Assembly: GCA_022072455.1 (NCBI GenBank)
Contig: JAJVHY010000012.1
Span: 1-64,000 of the forward strand
Origin: Verrucomicrobiia bacterium
Lineage (GTDB): Bacteria; Verrucomicrobiota; Verrucomicrobiia; Palsa-1439
DNA length: 64,000 nucleotides
Direction: 5' to 3'
In this document: positions 1-8,046 of the stretch, piece by piece
Layout: each line of letters begins with the position of its first letter
Numbering within the stretch: the first letter of the stretch is position 1
Notes under the pieces: model-generated
Seen by the model: the letters and a program-made list of their open reading frames with translations, nothing else
What the model was told of the DNA's origin: nothing
Database searches by the model: none
Position numbers and translations under genes: made by a program

Positions 1-214
1 CCCTCCGCCTTCTCACATCTGCTACCGGCTTTCCGTGATCTTCCGTGCCTTCGGTGGTTAATCCAGTGGACAGTTGTCAGTTCGCGGTTGCCGGCTTTCG
101 TGTGCATTCGTGCATTCCCGCCGTCGCCTGGCCTTTGGCGGGCAAGCCGTGGTTTCATCCCGTCCCCCCCGCCTCCTCACATCGTCGGCCACACCTCGCG
201 CAGCTCTTCACGCG

Positions 215-244
215 TTGACGCGACCGCGCCGGCAGTGGTATCAC
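215..244 (+). promoter_or_regulatory. Putative sigma70 promoter of the SMP-30 operon
   Basis: A -35 element TTGACG and a -10 element TATCAC are 18 nt apart. The -10 ends 11 nt before the ATG at 256, so the mRNA leader would be only a few bases. There is no Shine-Dalgarno sequence before this ATG, which fits a near-leaderless transcript. The rest of 1-255 holds no gene; it contains only a loose repeat of a CCGCCT(T/C)CTCACATC-like phrase near 5 and 169. Confidence 0.5.
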
Positions 245-255
245 CTCGCTCACGC

Positions 256-1122
256 ATGAGCACTCCGCAACCTGAACTGATTTTCAACCCGAAGTCGCAA
301 CTGGGCGAAGGTGCCATCTGGCATGCCCGGCAACACGTCCTCTATTGGGTGGACATCCTCGGCAAGAAGTTCTGGCAGTCCAACCCCGCCACCGGCCATC
401 ACGAGGATTTTGAAATCGGCCAGTTCGTCGGCACCATCGTCCCGCGGCATCACGGCGGCGTCATGCTCGCGTTGCACCATGGGTTTGCCGTCTACTACCC
501 CCACACCCTCAAACTCACCCTCCTCTGCGACCCCGAAAACAACCAACCGGCTCTGCGCTTCAACGACGGCAAATGCGACCCTGCCGGCCGGTTTTGGGCC
601 GGCACCATGCCCGTCGCCGGCAGCGAACCGCTCGGCAACCTCTACTGCCTCTTCCCGGATCACCGCGTCGAACGCAAACTCACCGGCATCGGCTGTTCCA
701 ACGGAATTGTCTGGAGTCTCGACCATAAGACGATGTACTTCATTGACACCCGCCTCCAACGAGTGGACGCCTTCGACTACGACCTCGCCACCGCTCACAT
801 CGGCAACCGGCGCGTCGCCTTCGCCGTCCCGAAAGAACTCGGCTACCCTGACGGCTCCACTCTCGACGCCGACGGCATGCTCTGGATCGCGCATTGGGGC
901 GGCGCGTGCGTCACCCGCTGGAATCCCGCCACCGGCCAACACCTCGCCACCGTGAAATTCCCGACACCCCAAATCACCTCCTGCGCTTTCGGCGGCCCAA
1001 AACTCGACCAACTCTACGTCACCTCCGCTCGCATCGGTCAAGAAACCGACCCACTCGCCGGCGCCCTCTTCTGTGTTGACGTCGGCGTCAAAGGAATCCC
1101 CGCCAACGAATTCGCCTCATGA
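256..1122 (+). CDS. SMP-30/gluconolactonase family protein
   Basis: The predicted product is 288 residues, the usual size of a six-bladed SMP-30/LRE-like beta-propeller that hydrolyses sugar lactones in the cytoplasm. The N-terminal LGEGAIW motif supplies a metal-binding Glu. The FNDGKCDPAGRFWAG block and the later YPDGSTLD block carry the Asn and Asp metal ligands. The track ORF begins at 88, but its first 56 residues are low-complexity and unlike the family, so the ATG at 256 is preferred; it also fits the promoter at 215-244. The gene overlaps the next one by 4 nt (ATGA), so it heads an operon. The true substrate cannot be told from sequence. Confidence 0.93.
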   Translation: MSTPQPELIFNPKSQLGEGAIWHARQHVLYWVDILGKKFWQSNPATGHHEDFEIGQFVGTIVPRHHGGVMLALHHGFAVYYPHTLKLTLLCDPENNQPALRFNDGKCDPAGRFWAGTMPVAGSEPLGNLYCLFPDHRVERKLTGIGCSNGIVWSLDHKTMYFIDTRLQRVDAFDYDLATAHIGNRRVAFAVPKELGYPDGSTLDADGMLWIAHWGGACVTRWNPATGQHLATVKFPTPQITSCAFGGPKLDQLYVTSARIGQETDPLAGALFCVDVGVKGIPANEFAS

Positions 1123-1742
1123 ACAACAACCCGACACTCATTTGCCGGCCGCTGCGCAACAACGACTGGACCACTGCCGCCGCCATCAGCCTCCAACAAG
1201 CGTGGCTCCCAGCCCCGCAACCCGAACTCCGCCCCACCCGCGTCCGCACCGCCTGGCGCGCCGACGCGTTGCTCGTGCAAGCCGAAATCAGCGACGCCGA
1301 CATTTTCAATCCCCGCACCGATTTCAATTCGATGTTCTATCAAACCGGCGACGTCTTCGAAATCTTCCTGCGCCCGGTCACCCAAGACGCCTATTTTGAA
1401 TTTCACATCGGCCCGGCCAACCAAAAACTCCAACTCCGCTTCCCACATGCCGGCCTCCTCGGCACCTGCCCGGTGGAAAACCTTCTCATCCACACCCCGG
1501 TCATCACCAGCCAGGTCGAAGTCTTGCCGGCGCAACAGATCTGGAAAGTGGCCGTGGAAATTCCGTTCGCCGTTGTTCAAGAAACCGGCCCCGTCGGCCC
1601 CGGCACCGAATGGCTATTCTCCTTCAGCCGGTACGACTACACGCGCGGGGCCGCCCAGCCCGTCCTCTCCTCCAGTTCGCCGCACAAAGAGCTCAACTAT
1701 CACCGGCAACAAGAGTGGGGCACCCTGATCTTCGCGCCCTAA
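1119..1742 (+). CDS. CBM9/DOMON-like carbohydrate-binding protein
   Basis: A 207-residue protein with no signal peptide. It looks like a stand-alone family 9-type carbohydrate-binding (DOMON-like) beta-sandwich: the pattern of an early W, then RTAWRADALLVQAE, a GDVFEIFLRP segment and a YFEFHIGP segment is typical of these domains. Such modules normally sit at the end of secreted glycosidases, so a free cytoplasmic copy is unusual. It is translationally coupled to the SMP-30 gene through an ATGA overlap, which suggests a shared role in sugar-acid metabolism (inference). No catalytic residues are evident. Confidence 0.8.
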   Translation: MNNNPTLICRPLRNNDWTTAAAISLQQAWLPAPQPELRPTRVRTAWRADALLVQAEISDADIFNPRTDFNSMFYQTGDVFEIFLRPVTQDAYFEFHIGPANQKLQLRFPHAGLLGTCPVENLLIHTPVITSQVEVLPAQQIWKVAVEIPFAVVQETGPVGPGTEWLFSFSRYDYTRGAAQPVLSSSSPHKELNYHRQQEWGTLIFAP

Positions 1743-1788
1743 TCCCGGCTTGCAAATGCGCACCTCCCCGGTATCCTCCGCCGCACCG

Positions 1789-2649
1789 ATGTTTAATCTC
1801 GACCACTACCTCGACCGCACCGGCCAGCGCATCAACACCGCGCTCGACAAACTGCTTCCCCCCGAAACCGCCGCGCCGCCCACGATCCACAAGGCGATGC
1901 GCTACTCCATCTTTGCCGGTGGCAAACGCATCCGCCCCGTCCTCACCCTCGCCGCCTGCGAAGCCGTTCACGGTCGGACAGCCGCCGCCATGCCGCTGGC
2001 CTGCGCCGTCGAATGCATCCACACCTACTCCCTCATCCACGACGACTTGCCCTGCATGGATGACGACGATCTTCGCCGCGGCCGGCCCACCAACCACAAA
2101 GTTTTCGGCGAAGGCATCGCCGTCCTCGCTGGTGACGCCCTGCTCACCCACGCGTTCACCTTGGCCGCCACCAAAGCCGAATACGTCAAAGAACTCGCCT
2201 TCGCCGCCGGCAGTCTGCGCCTCATTGCCGGCCAGGTTCAGGACCTCGAAAACGAAAGCCGCCCCGCCACCCTCGCGGAAGTCAAAACCACTCATCTCAA
2301 CAAAACCGCCGCGCTCATCACCACCTCCATCCGGCTGGGCGCCATGGCCGGCAACGCCTCACATGCCCAACTCAAACGCCTCACCCGCTACGGCCAGAAC
2401 CTCGGCCTGGCGTTTCAAGTGATTGACGATGTCCTCGACGCCACAAGCACCAAAGAGATCATGGGCAAAAGCGTCCGCGCCGACCAGCGCAACGAAAAAT
2501 CCACCTACACCAAACTCCTCGGCGTCGAAAAATCGCGCGCCTACGCCGCCGAGTTGATTGCCGACGCGCAGAAACAATTACGGGGCTTCGACAATAAAGC
2601 CGACCCGCTCCGCGCCATCGCCGATTTCTTCCTCACCCGGAAACACTGA
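1789..2649 (+). CDS. ispA: Short-chain polyprenyl diphosphate synthase (farnesyl/geranylgeranyl type)
   Basis: This is a trans-isoprenyl diphosphate synthase that condenses IPP with allylic diphosphates in the cytosol, feeding quinone, undecaprenyl or carotenoid pathways. The first Asp-rich motif DDLPCMDDDD lies at about residues 85-94 and the second, DDVLD, at about 213-217. GGKRIRP near residue 45 binds pyrophosphate. The family places about 45 residues before GGKR, so the ATG at 1789 (286 residues) is chosen over TTG 1750 or ATG 1756. Product chain length is not certain; the bulky residues before the first motif suggest C15-C20. The next gene starts inside its stop codon (TGATG). Confidence 0.93.
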   Translation: MFNLDHYLDRTGQRINTALDKLLPPETAAPPTIHKAMRYSIFAGGKRIRPVLTLAACEAVHGRTAAAMPLACAVECIHTYSLIHDDLPCMDDDDLRRGRPTNHKVFGEGIAVLAGDALLTHAFTLAATKAEYVKELAFAAGSLRLIAGQVQDLENESRPATLAEVKTTHLNKTAALITTSIRLGAMAGNASHAQLKRLTRYGQNLGLAFQVIDDVLDATSTKEIMGKSVRADQRNEKSTYTKLLGVEKSRAYAAELIADAQKQLRGFDNKADPLRAIADFFLTRKH

Positions 2650-3629
2650 TGATCCGTGCGGTCATCGCGTGGCTTTGCCTCGCCGCGACGGCCAGTGCGG
2701 CCGATGTCCGACTCCTCGTCCCGCTCTACTCGTATCCTAGTTGGTACAACCCGGCCACCTACCTCTGGGACGACGTCGCCCAAGCCGCCCGGCAAGTCCC
2801 TGTCACCGCCATCATCAACCCCAACAACGGCCCCAACGGCGGCCCGCCCAACAGCGATTACGTGGCCGGCCTCGCCGAACTCCGCACCAACGGCGTCACC
2901 ATCCTCGGCTACGTCTACACCTCGTACGGCGGTCGCGACACCAACCTCGTCAAGGCCGACATTGACCTCTACGACCAGCACTACAACATTGACGGCATCT
3001 TCCTCGACGAAGTCGCCGCCGGCACCGACAAACTCACCTACTACGGCCAACTCTACGACTACATCAAATCCCGCCCCCATCTCCGGCACGTCGTCACCAA
3101 CCCCGGCACTCACATGGACGAAGCGTACCTCTCCCGCCCAGCCACCGACACGAGCGTCATCTTTGAAAACGATACCGGCTGGAACACCTATGTTCCCTCG
3201 GCCTACGTGAGCGCCTATGATTCCCGGCGGTTTGCGATGCTGGTCTACAGCGTCGGCACCGCGGGCGCGATGCGCAGCAATATCGCCCGCGCCGTCCACC
3301 GCAACCTCGCCTACGTCTACGTCACCAACGATGGCGGTGCGAATCCCTGGGACAGCTTGCCGGCGTATTGGCCGGAAGAAATTGCCTACGTTCGCTCCCT
3401 GCGCGAACTCCGGATTACCGGCGTGGAACTCAGCGGCGCGGATGCGGTCGTGCGCTTCACCAGCCTGTCCAATCACACCTTCCGGGTTGCCGCGACCACG
3501 AACCTGACCGGCGGCAGTTGGCTCACTCTGACCAATGCCCTCGCCGGGACCGGCTCAATCATGGAAATCGTTGATCCCGGCGGAGCCCTTCCGCCCAGGC
3601 GATTCTACCGGGTCGAATTGCTGCCTTGA
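2649..3629 (+). CDS. Secreted spherulin-4-like (GH135-like) protein
   Basis: A 326-residue exported protein with a Sec signal peptide of about 18 residues (cleavage near ASA-AD). The mature start RLLVPLYSYPSWYNP and the NIDGIFLDEVA segment match the spherulation-specific family 4 fold, a TIM-barrel group that includes the fungal GH135 galactosaminogalactan hydrolase Sph3. The Asp/Glu of FLDE would be the acidic catalytic site. The last 60 residues form a separate beta-rich tail ending in RFYRV, also seen on the metallophosphatase at 37-40 kb. The gene overlaps the ispA-like gene by 1 nt and the convergent gene at 3605 by 25 nt. Its polysaccharide substrate is unknown. Confidence 0.82.
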   Translation: MIRAVIAWLCLAATASAADVRLLVPLYSYPSWYNPATYLWDDVAQAARQVPVTAIINPNNGPNGGPPNSDYVAGLAELRTNGVTILGYVYTSYGGRDTNLVKADIDLYDQHYNIDGIFLDEVAAGTDKLTYYGQLYDYIKSRPHLRHVVTNPGTHMDEAYLSRPATDTSVIFENDTGWNTYVPSAYVSAYDSRRFAMLVYSVGTAGAMRSNIARAVHRNLAYVYVTNDGGANPWDSLPAYWPEEIAYVRSLRELRITGVELSGADAVVRFTSLSNHTFRVAATTNLTGGSWLTLTNALAGTGSIMEIVDPGGALPPRRFYRVELLP

Positions 3630-4498
3630 ACGACGGCGTTGGTTTCACCGTCGGCCCGTTCGATGACCGCCGCCAGATCATAGCCGGCCATCAACTGTTG
3701 CAACATCTCCGCCCGCGCTTTCGACCCGGACCAAACCACCGCGCGCCCCAAGTTGACCACTGACTGCTCCAACTCCACCGCCCGTTCCGGCCGGTAACGC
3801 AAGATCGCCTGCAACTGATTGGCGACCTGACCGGGTTTATACTTCGCGTGATTCTCCAAGATCAGGTACCACTTCTCCTTCGGCTGCACTGGTTCTGGCG
3901 GCGCATTCAGGAAATCATCGGGATCAACTTCCTTCGGCGCCAGCTTCACCGGCAACGCCAGAGCGGCATTTGTCGGCGCCGGTGCCGGTGGTGGCTCAAC
4001 CGGTACCGGCACCCCCGGCGCTCGAATCGCCGGTAACGGCAGGCTGGCGGCCATCGGTTGCGGACCGGTCCCGCGATTCAACGTCAGCGCCAGCAGCCCC
4101 AACGCAATCCCGCCCAACGTGATCGCCGCCACCGTCGGCACCGAAACTAATTTGAGCCGGGACGGCGCCCGTTTCGGCGCGCCTTTCGGAATCGGCTCGA
4201 TCAACCGGATCCGCGTGACCTTGAAAATACGGATCCCGCCCAGCGTGTGATCGAACGCGCGCATGGAATAGCCATCAAGTTCCTCCGGCGTGACAACGCG
4301 GCGGATGAATTTTTTCTCGCTCTTCGACCAGTAGATCATCCCCACATCCACGCCGGCATGAATGGCATCCAGGATGACCTGCGCGCGCTCCGTGTAGGAA
4401 TACTTCTTGGAGCTATGCCGCCGGCGCCACCACACCAAGGCCGCCAAGGCAAATAACACCCAGACCGCCAGCAATCCGATTCGAATGTACTGTTCCAC
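3605..4498 (-). CDS. Two-pass membrane protein of unknown function
   Basis: About 297 residues, not recognised. A first membrane segment (IGLLAVWVLFALAALVWW) is at residues 5-25. A cytoplasmic region of about 95 residues containing YWSKSEKKFIRR follows, then a second membrane segment (IALGLLALTL) near 130, a Pro-rich linker and a helical C-terminal domain. The track starts it at a TTG at 4516, but GTG 4498 overlaps the lpxB stop codon (TAGTG) and has GGGAG 10 nt upstream, so that start is chosen. It is the last gene of an overlapping operon with lpxB and a toxin-antitoxin pair, which hints at an envelope role. Confidence 0.75.
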   Translation of the reverse strand: MEQYIRIGLLAVWVLFALAALVWWRRRHSSKKYSYTERAQVILDAIHAGVDVGMIYWSKSEKKFIRRVVTPEELDGYSMRAFDHTLGGIRIFKVTRIRLIEPIPKGAPKRAPSRLKLVSVPTVAAITLGGIALGLLALTLNRGTGPQPMAASLPLPAIRAPGVPVPVEPPPAPAPTNAALALPVKLAPKEVDPDDFLNAPPEPVQPKEKWYLILENHAKYKPGQVANQLQAILRYRPERAVELEQSVVNLGRAVVWSGSKARAEMLQQLMAGYDLAAVIERADGETNAVVQGSNSTR

Positions 4499-5571
4499 TA
4501 CTGAATTTTCTCCCAAATCAACTCTGCCGCCCGCGCACTCGCGCCCGGCCCACCCAGACTGTTGACGACCCCGGCCAAAGCACCCTGCATCGCCGCGCGC
4601 GCCCCGGCATCCTGCAATAACTCACCGGCCAATTTCGCCACTGACTCCGGCCGCGCCGCGTGTTGAATCAACTCCGGCACGATGCTGCGCCCGGCAATCA
4701 CATTCGGCATGGCCAGCCATTTCACCTGAATCAGCAGCCGCCCGATTAGATAAGTCAGCCAATTCACCTTGTAAACGACAATCATCGGACACCCGGCGAA
4801 CGCGCACTCCATCGTCGCGGTGCCGCTCGCGGTAATCGCCAAAGACGCGCGCTGCATCCACTCGCGCGCCGTGCCGACTTCGACTTCGACGCGCGGATGC
4901 CGCATCATCTGCGCCATCGGCTCGTTCACCGCCGCCGCGACGAACTTGACCTCCCCCGGTAAGAGATCGACCACCCGACTCATGACCGGCCACAACTTCG
5001 CCACCTCTCGCTCCCGGCTGCCCGGCAGGAGCAAAATGGTCTGCGCCTGCCGTTCGCCCGCTGCCGGCGGTTGTTCCGCGAGTGGATGCCCGACAAACGC
5101 CACCGGCAACCTTGGCGCACGAGTCGCATACCACGCCTTTTCAAAAGGAAAAATCGTCAACAGCAGATCCACGTCACGTTCCATCTGCTCGGCGCGGCTC
5201 GCATGCCACGCCCACAACTGCGGCGAAATGTAATAGATGACTTTCGTCTGCGGATACCGGCGTTTCACGGCCTTGGCAAACCGGAGATTGAATCCCGGGA
5301 AATCCACCAGCACCACTGCGCTCGGCTGGCGCTTTCCCACTTCTCCAAGTAACTGCTCAAAGAAACCCTTGAACTTCCCGTAATTCTTCAGCACCTCGAT
5401 GAAACCGACGACCGCATGTTCGGTCAGATCAAACAGCAGTTCCATCCCGGCCGCCTCCATCTTCGGTCCGCCGACACCGAACACCGGGACACGTCCACCC
5501 AGCGCGCGAATCACCGCTGCCGCATGGCTGTCGCCGGACGCCTCGCCGGCAATGAACATCACTGGGTTCAT
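4498..5571 (-). CDS. lpxB: Lipid-A-disaccharide synthase LpxB
   Basis: LpxB is a GT19 enzyme that joins UDP-2,3-diacylglucosamine to lipid X at the inner membrane. The predicted length is 357 residues. Family signatures are the start FIAGEASGDSHA, the VLVDFPGFNLRFA block, YYISPQLWAWHASR, and the C-terminal LLPGSREREV and MPNVIAGR segments for UDP-sugar binding. ATG 5571 is preferred over the track's TTG 5583 because it overlaps the upstream toxin stop (ATGA) and begins right before the conserved N-terminus. It lies downstream of, and coupled to, a toxin-antitoxin pair, which is unusual for an essential lipid A gene. Confidence 0.96.
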   Translation of the reverse strand: MNPVMFIAGEASGDSHAAAVIRALGGRVPVFGVGGPKMEAAGMELLFDLTEHAVVGFIEVLKNYGKFKGFFEQLLGEVGKRQPSAVVLVDFPGFNLRFAKAVKRRYPQTKVIYYISPQLWAWHASRAEQMERDVDLLLTIFPFEKAWYATRAPRLPVAFVGHPLAEQPPAAGERQAQTILLLPGSREREVAKLWPVMSRVVDLLPGEVKFVAAAVNEPMAQMMRHPRVEVEVGTAREWMQRASLAITASGTATMECAFAGCPMIVVYKVNWLTYLIGRLLIQVKWLAMPNVIAGRSIVPELIQHAARPESVAKLAGELLQDAGARAAMQGALAGVVNSLGGPGASARAAELIWEKIQ

Positions 5572-5858
5572 CGTTCTGTCCAATATTCTGGTCGCCGGCG
5601 CAAATGCGCTACGGCGAGCACAACCACTTCCGTGGGTTCGACCCGGTAAAACACCGCAAAGGGAAACCGATGCACCAGCCGCCGACGTACTTCGTTGCGA
5701 ATCACCGGCCAGCGTTCGGGTTTAGTGGCGATATCTTTGAAGGCCGTCTCCAATTTCCCCAAAAACTCCGCACCGAGATTGCGGGTTTGGGTCTCGTAAT
5801 ATTGCGCCGCCTCCAGCATCTCGGTCTCGGCCGGCCGGAGCAGCCGGAGGCGTTTCAC
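5568..5858 (-). CDS. RelE/ParE-family toxin
   Basis: A predicted toxin of 96 residues with the ParE/RelE plasmid-stabilisation layout: an N-terminal helix pair (PAETEMLEAAQYYETQ), a central helix, and the end RRLVHRFPFAVFYRV followed by a VVVLAVAHLRRRPEYW strand. Members either block gyrase (ParE) or cut mRNA on the ribosome (RelE); the YWxxR ending is commoner in ParE-like proteins. GTG 5858 overlaps the antitoxin stop (GTGA), so it is preferred to the longer track ORF, whose extra N-terminus reads through antitoxin codons. Its own stop overlaps the lpxB start. Confidence 0.85.
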   Translation of the reverse strand: MKRLRLLRPAETEMLEAAQYYETQTRNLGAEFLGKLETAFKDIATKPERWPVIRNEVRRRLVHRFPFAVFYRVEPTEVVVLAVAHLRRRPEYWTER

Positions 5859-6085
5859 TTCAGCCGCGCTCGCGCGTCGCGCAGCGCTTCCGTAGCGGAC
5901 CGCGCGGAAAGCTTGCCGGCTTTGTAGGCCGTATACCGGCGTTCGGCTTCGGCCACCCACAATTTCTCGCTCTCAACTTCGTCAGTCTCATCCAAGCTGG
6001 AGAGTAATCGCTCCGCCAACTCCGCGCGTTCACTCACCGGCAGGGTCAGGGCCGCTTGTTCCAGTTCTTTTAATCGGGGTGACAT
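5855..6085 (-). CDS. Addiction-module antitoxin (TIGR02574 / PF09720-like)
   Basis: A 76-residue acidic helical protein. The N-terminal LKELEQAALTLPVSERAELA pattern and the later tryptophan region (EKLWVAEAERRYTAYKAG) are typical of the putative addiction module component family that pairs with RelE/ParE toxins. It is the first gene of the operon. GAGG about 7 nt upstream is the ribosome site. A possible promoter TTGATT-N17-TAGGCT precedes it, but its -10 is weak. Such antitoxins often bind their own promoter, so the whole lpxB operon could be under its control (inference). Confidence 0.82.
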   Translation of the reverse strand: MSPRLKELEQAALTLPVSERAELAERLLSSLDETDEVESEKLWVAEAERRYTAYKAGKLSARSATEALRDARARLK

Positions 6086-6164
6086 TATTGGCCTCGTTTG
6101 AGTTACAGCCTATCGTTTTTGCGGGCGGCAATCAAGTTTGACCGGACGCTGCGCTGGTAGGTCA

Positions 6165-7190
6165 TCATCTCGTCCCAACACGCTCCGTAATTTCCATTGC
6201 CACTTCCAGCGCTTGTTTGGCGGCTTCGCCGGTCACCAGCGGTTGCCGGCGGAGGCGGACGGATTCGATGAAGTGTTGGAGTTCGAGTTTAAGCGGTTCG
6301 TCGCGTTCAATGGGTACCGGCTCGCGCACGATTTTCTTGCCGGCAAATTCGCTGACTATTGTCGCGTGTTTACCGGCGAGCAGTTTCTTCAGCAATCCCG
6401 ATTCCTGTGCATTGTCCTCGGCCACCCGGTATACCTCGCCTTCCTGTTTCATGTAATCGAGCGAGATATACGCCGCACCAATGTCCGTGCGGCCAAAGAG
6501 CCGAATCTTCCGCATCTTTTCCGGCGAAACCCGGCTGGCGGTGATGTTGGCGACGCAACCGTTGGCGAATTTGAGCCGCGCATTGGCAATGTCTTCGGTC
6601 GTGCTCAAGACCGGGATGCCAATCGCGTCAATCTTTTCCAAGGGCGATTTGACGAGGGAGAGCACGACGTCCAAGTCGTGAATCATCAAGTCAAGCACGA
6701 CGCCGATGTCCGTGGAGCGACCGGGGTATGGAGAGAGCCGGTGAACTTCGAGGAACCGCGCTTCGGCAACGACTTCGTTGAGGTACCGGAGCACGGGGTT
6801 GAAGCGTTCAACGTGGCCGACTTGCAGGAGACAATTATTCTGCCGCGCCAACGCAACGAGCTTCTCGGCGTCACTGACGTTATTCGTGATCGGTTTTTCG
6901 ACGAGGACGTGTTTGCCGCGTTCCAGAAAAACGCGCGCGACATTGAAATGCGTATCCGTCGGCGTCGCGATACTGACCGCGTCCACGAAATTCGCGAGTT
7001 CCTCCGCCGACTCGAACGTGCCGCCGCCGTATTTTTCGGTCAGCGCCCGCCCCCGCAGCCGGTCGGTATCGCAAAGTCCGATGAACTCGCATTGCCCATT
7101 TGACCGTTTGGCGATCTCCGAATATAGGCGCGCGTGATGGGTGCCGAGATGACCAACACCAACCACTCCGACTTTGATGATGGGGTTCAT
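6165..7190 (-). CDS. Gfo/Idh/MocA-family oxidoreductase
   Basis: A 341-residue NAD(P)-dependent oxidoreductase. The N-terminal Rossmann motif is VGVVGVGHLGTHHARLY. The family signature EKP occurs in HVLVEKPI near residue 98, and a C-terminal alpha/beta domain carries LDLMIHDLD, whose HD pair is typical of the substrate site. The gene overlaps lpxI by 4 nt (ATGA), so both are made together. In some bacteria a Gfo-type enzyme, GnnA, oxidises UDP-GlcNAc for amide-linked lipid A, but it works with an aminotransferase (GnnB) that is absent here. Acting on a nucleotide sugar is therefore only an inference. Confidence 0.9.
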   Translation of the reverse strand: MNPIIKVGVVGVGHLGTHHARLYSEIAKRSNGQCEFIGLCDTDRLRGRALTEKYGGGTFESAEELANFVDAVSIATPTDTHFNVARVFLERGKHVLVEKPITNNVSDAEKLVALARQNNCLLQVGHVERFNPVLRYLNEVVAEARFLEVHRLSPYPGRSTDIGVVLDLMIHDLDVVLSLVKSPLEKIDAIGIPVLSTTEDIANARLKFANGCVANITASRVSPEKMRKIRLFGRTDIGAAYISLDYMKQEGEVYRVAEDNAQESGLLKKLLAGKHATIVSEFAGKKIVREPVPIERDEPLKLELQHFIESVRLRRQPLVTGEAAKQALEVAMEITERVGTR

Positions 7191-8002
7191 GAATCGGCAA
7201 CCCCCACAATCACCAGATCTTGCCGGCGGGCGGTTTCCAGAATTTTTTCTTTGTCGAGCAGGAGACTGCTGCCGGCTTCGATGGCGAGCACGGCAATTTT
7301 GCCGGCGGCGCAGGACTCCAGCGTTTTCAAGCCGATGCAGGGGATGTCGAACCGAAAATCTTGCTTGGGTTTGCTGACTTTGACAACAACGGCCCCACCC
7401 TTTTCGCCGGCCAACTCACCGCCGCGGCGGATGCACGCGTCGGTCCCCTCGAAGCCTTCGACGGCCAACACGGTACCGCGTTTGACGACAACGGTCTGGC
7501 CGATATCGAGCGCGGCGATGGCTTTGGCGATCTGGAGGCCGAAGGTGATGTCGTCCTGCTGGTCGGAGTTTGGTTTCTGGCGCGTCAAGTTGCCGGTTTG
7601 CGGGATGGAGTCGCCGAGGAACGGCCGGGGGTCGAGCAATTCGACGCCGTCTTTGCCCAACTCGTCGGCAATCGCCCCAAAAATCGTCTCGGCATTGCGT
7701 TTCTTCAAGCGCGCGGCCACGGCGATCATCCGCAGATCGAGGCTGAGGTTTTTGAACAGTGTTGCCGGCGTGATTCCACCGGCCATGATGGCCCGCTGGA
7801 TGCCGCGCTTGGTGAAGGCCTGGCTCAATTTATTGAGTTGCCCGACGCGGACCCACTCGAATTCGTCCACGAGTGATTCGATACCGGGTTGTGTCTCACC
7901 TTCAAACGCCGCCGCCACGACGCGCAACCCTTGTTGCCGGGCACAGCGCGCGAGTAGCAAGGGGAACTCGCCGTTACCGGCAATGATACCGAGGGCGTTC
8001 AT
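7187..8002 (-). CDS. lpxI: UDP-2,3-diacylglucosamine pyrophosphatase LpxI
   Basis: A 271-residue LpxI (DUF1009), the enzyme that replaces LpxH in many non-gammaproteobacteria and hydrolyses UDP-2,3-diacylglucosamine to lipid X for LpxB. The N-terminal GIIAGNGEFPLLLA, the central IMAGGITP, and the C-terminal VVVKRGTVLAVEGFEGTD and DIPCIGLKT segments are hallmark blocks. The start is confirmed by a promoter whose -10 ends 6 nt before the ATG; no Shine-Dalgarno is present, so the mRNA is probably leaderless. It is followed by the coupled Gfo/Idh gene; lpxB is less than 1 kb further downstream. Confidence 0.96.
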   Translation of the reverse strand: MNALGIIAGNGEFPLLLARCARQQGLRVVAAAFEGETQPGIESLVDEFEWVRVGQLNKLSQAFTKRGIQRAIMAGGITPATLFKNLSLDLRMIAVAARLKKRNAETIFGAIADELGKDGVELLDPRPFLGDSIPQTGNLTRQKPNSDQQDDITFGLQIAKAIAALDIGQTVVVKRGTVLAVEGFEGTDACIRRGGELAGEKGGAVVVKVSKPKQDFRFDIPCIGLKTLESCAAGKIAVLAIEAGSSLLLDKEKILETARRQDLVIVGVADS

Positions 8003-8008
8003 GGGGTG

Positions 8009-8037
8009 ATTGTCACGACCGGCGGGGGGCTTGGCAA
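8009..8037 (-). promoter_or_regulatory. Putative leaderless promoter of lpxI
   Basis: On the minus strand, TTGCCA (8032-8037) and GACAAT (8009-8014) are separated by exactly 17 nt. The -10 lies 6 nt before the lpxI ATG, placing the transcription start at or next to the start codon. Confidence 0.6.
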
Positions 8038-8046
8038 GATTTTACC

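Noticed and set aside
2541-3476. 311-residue minus-strand ORF
   Set aside because: Antisense to the spherulin-4-like gene; Gly/Val/Asp-rich shadow composition.
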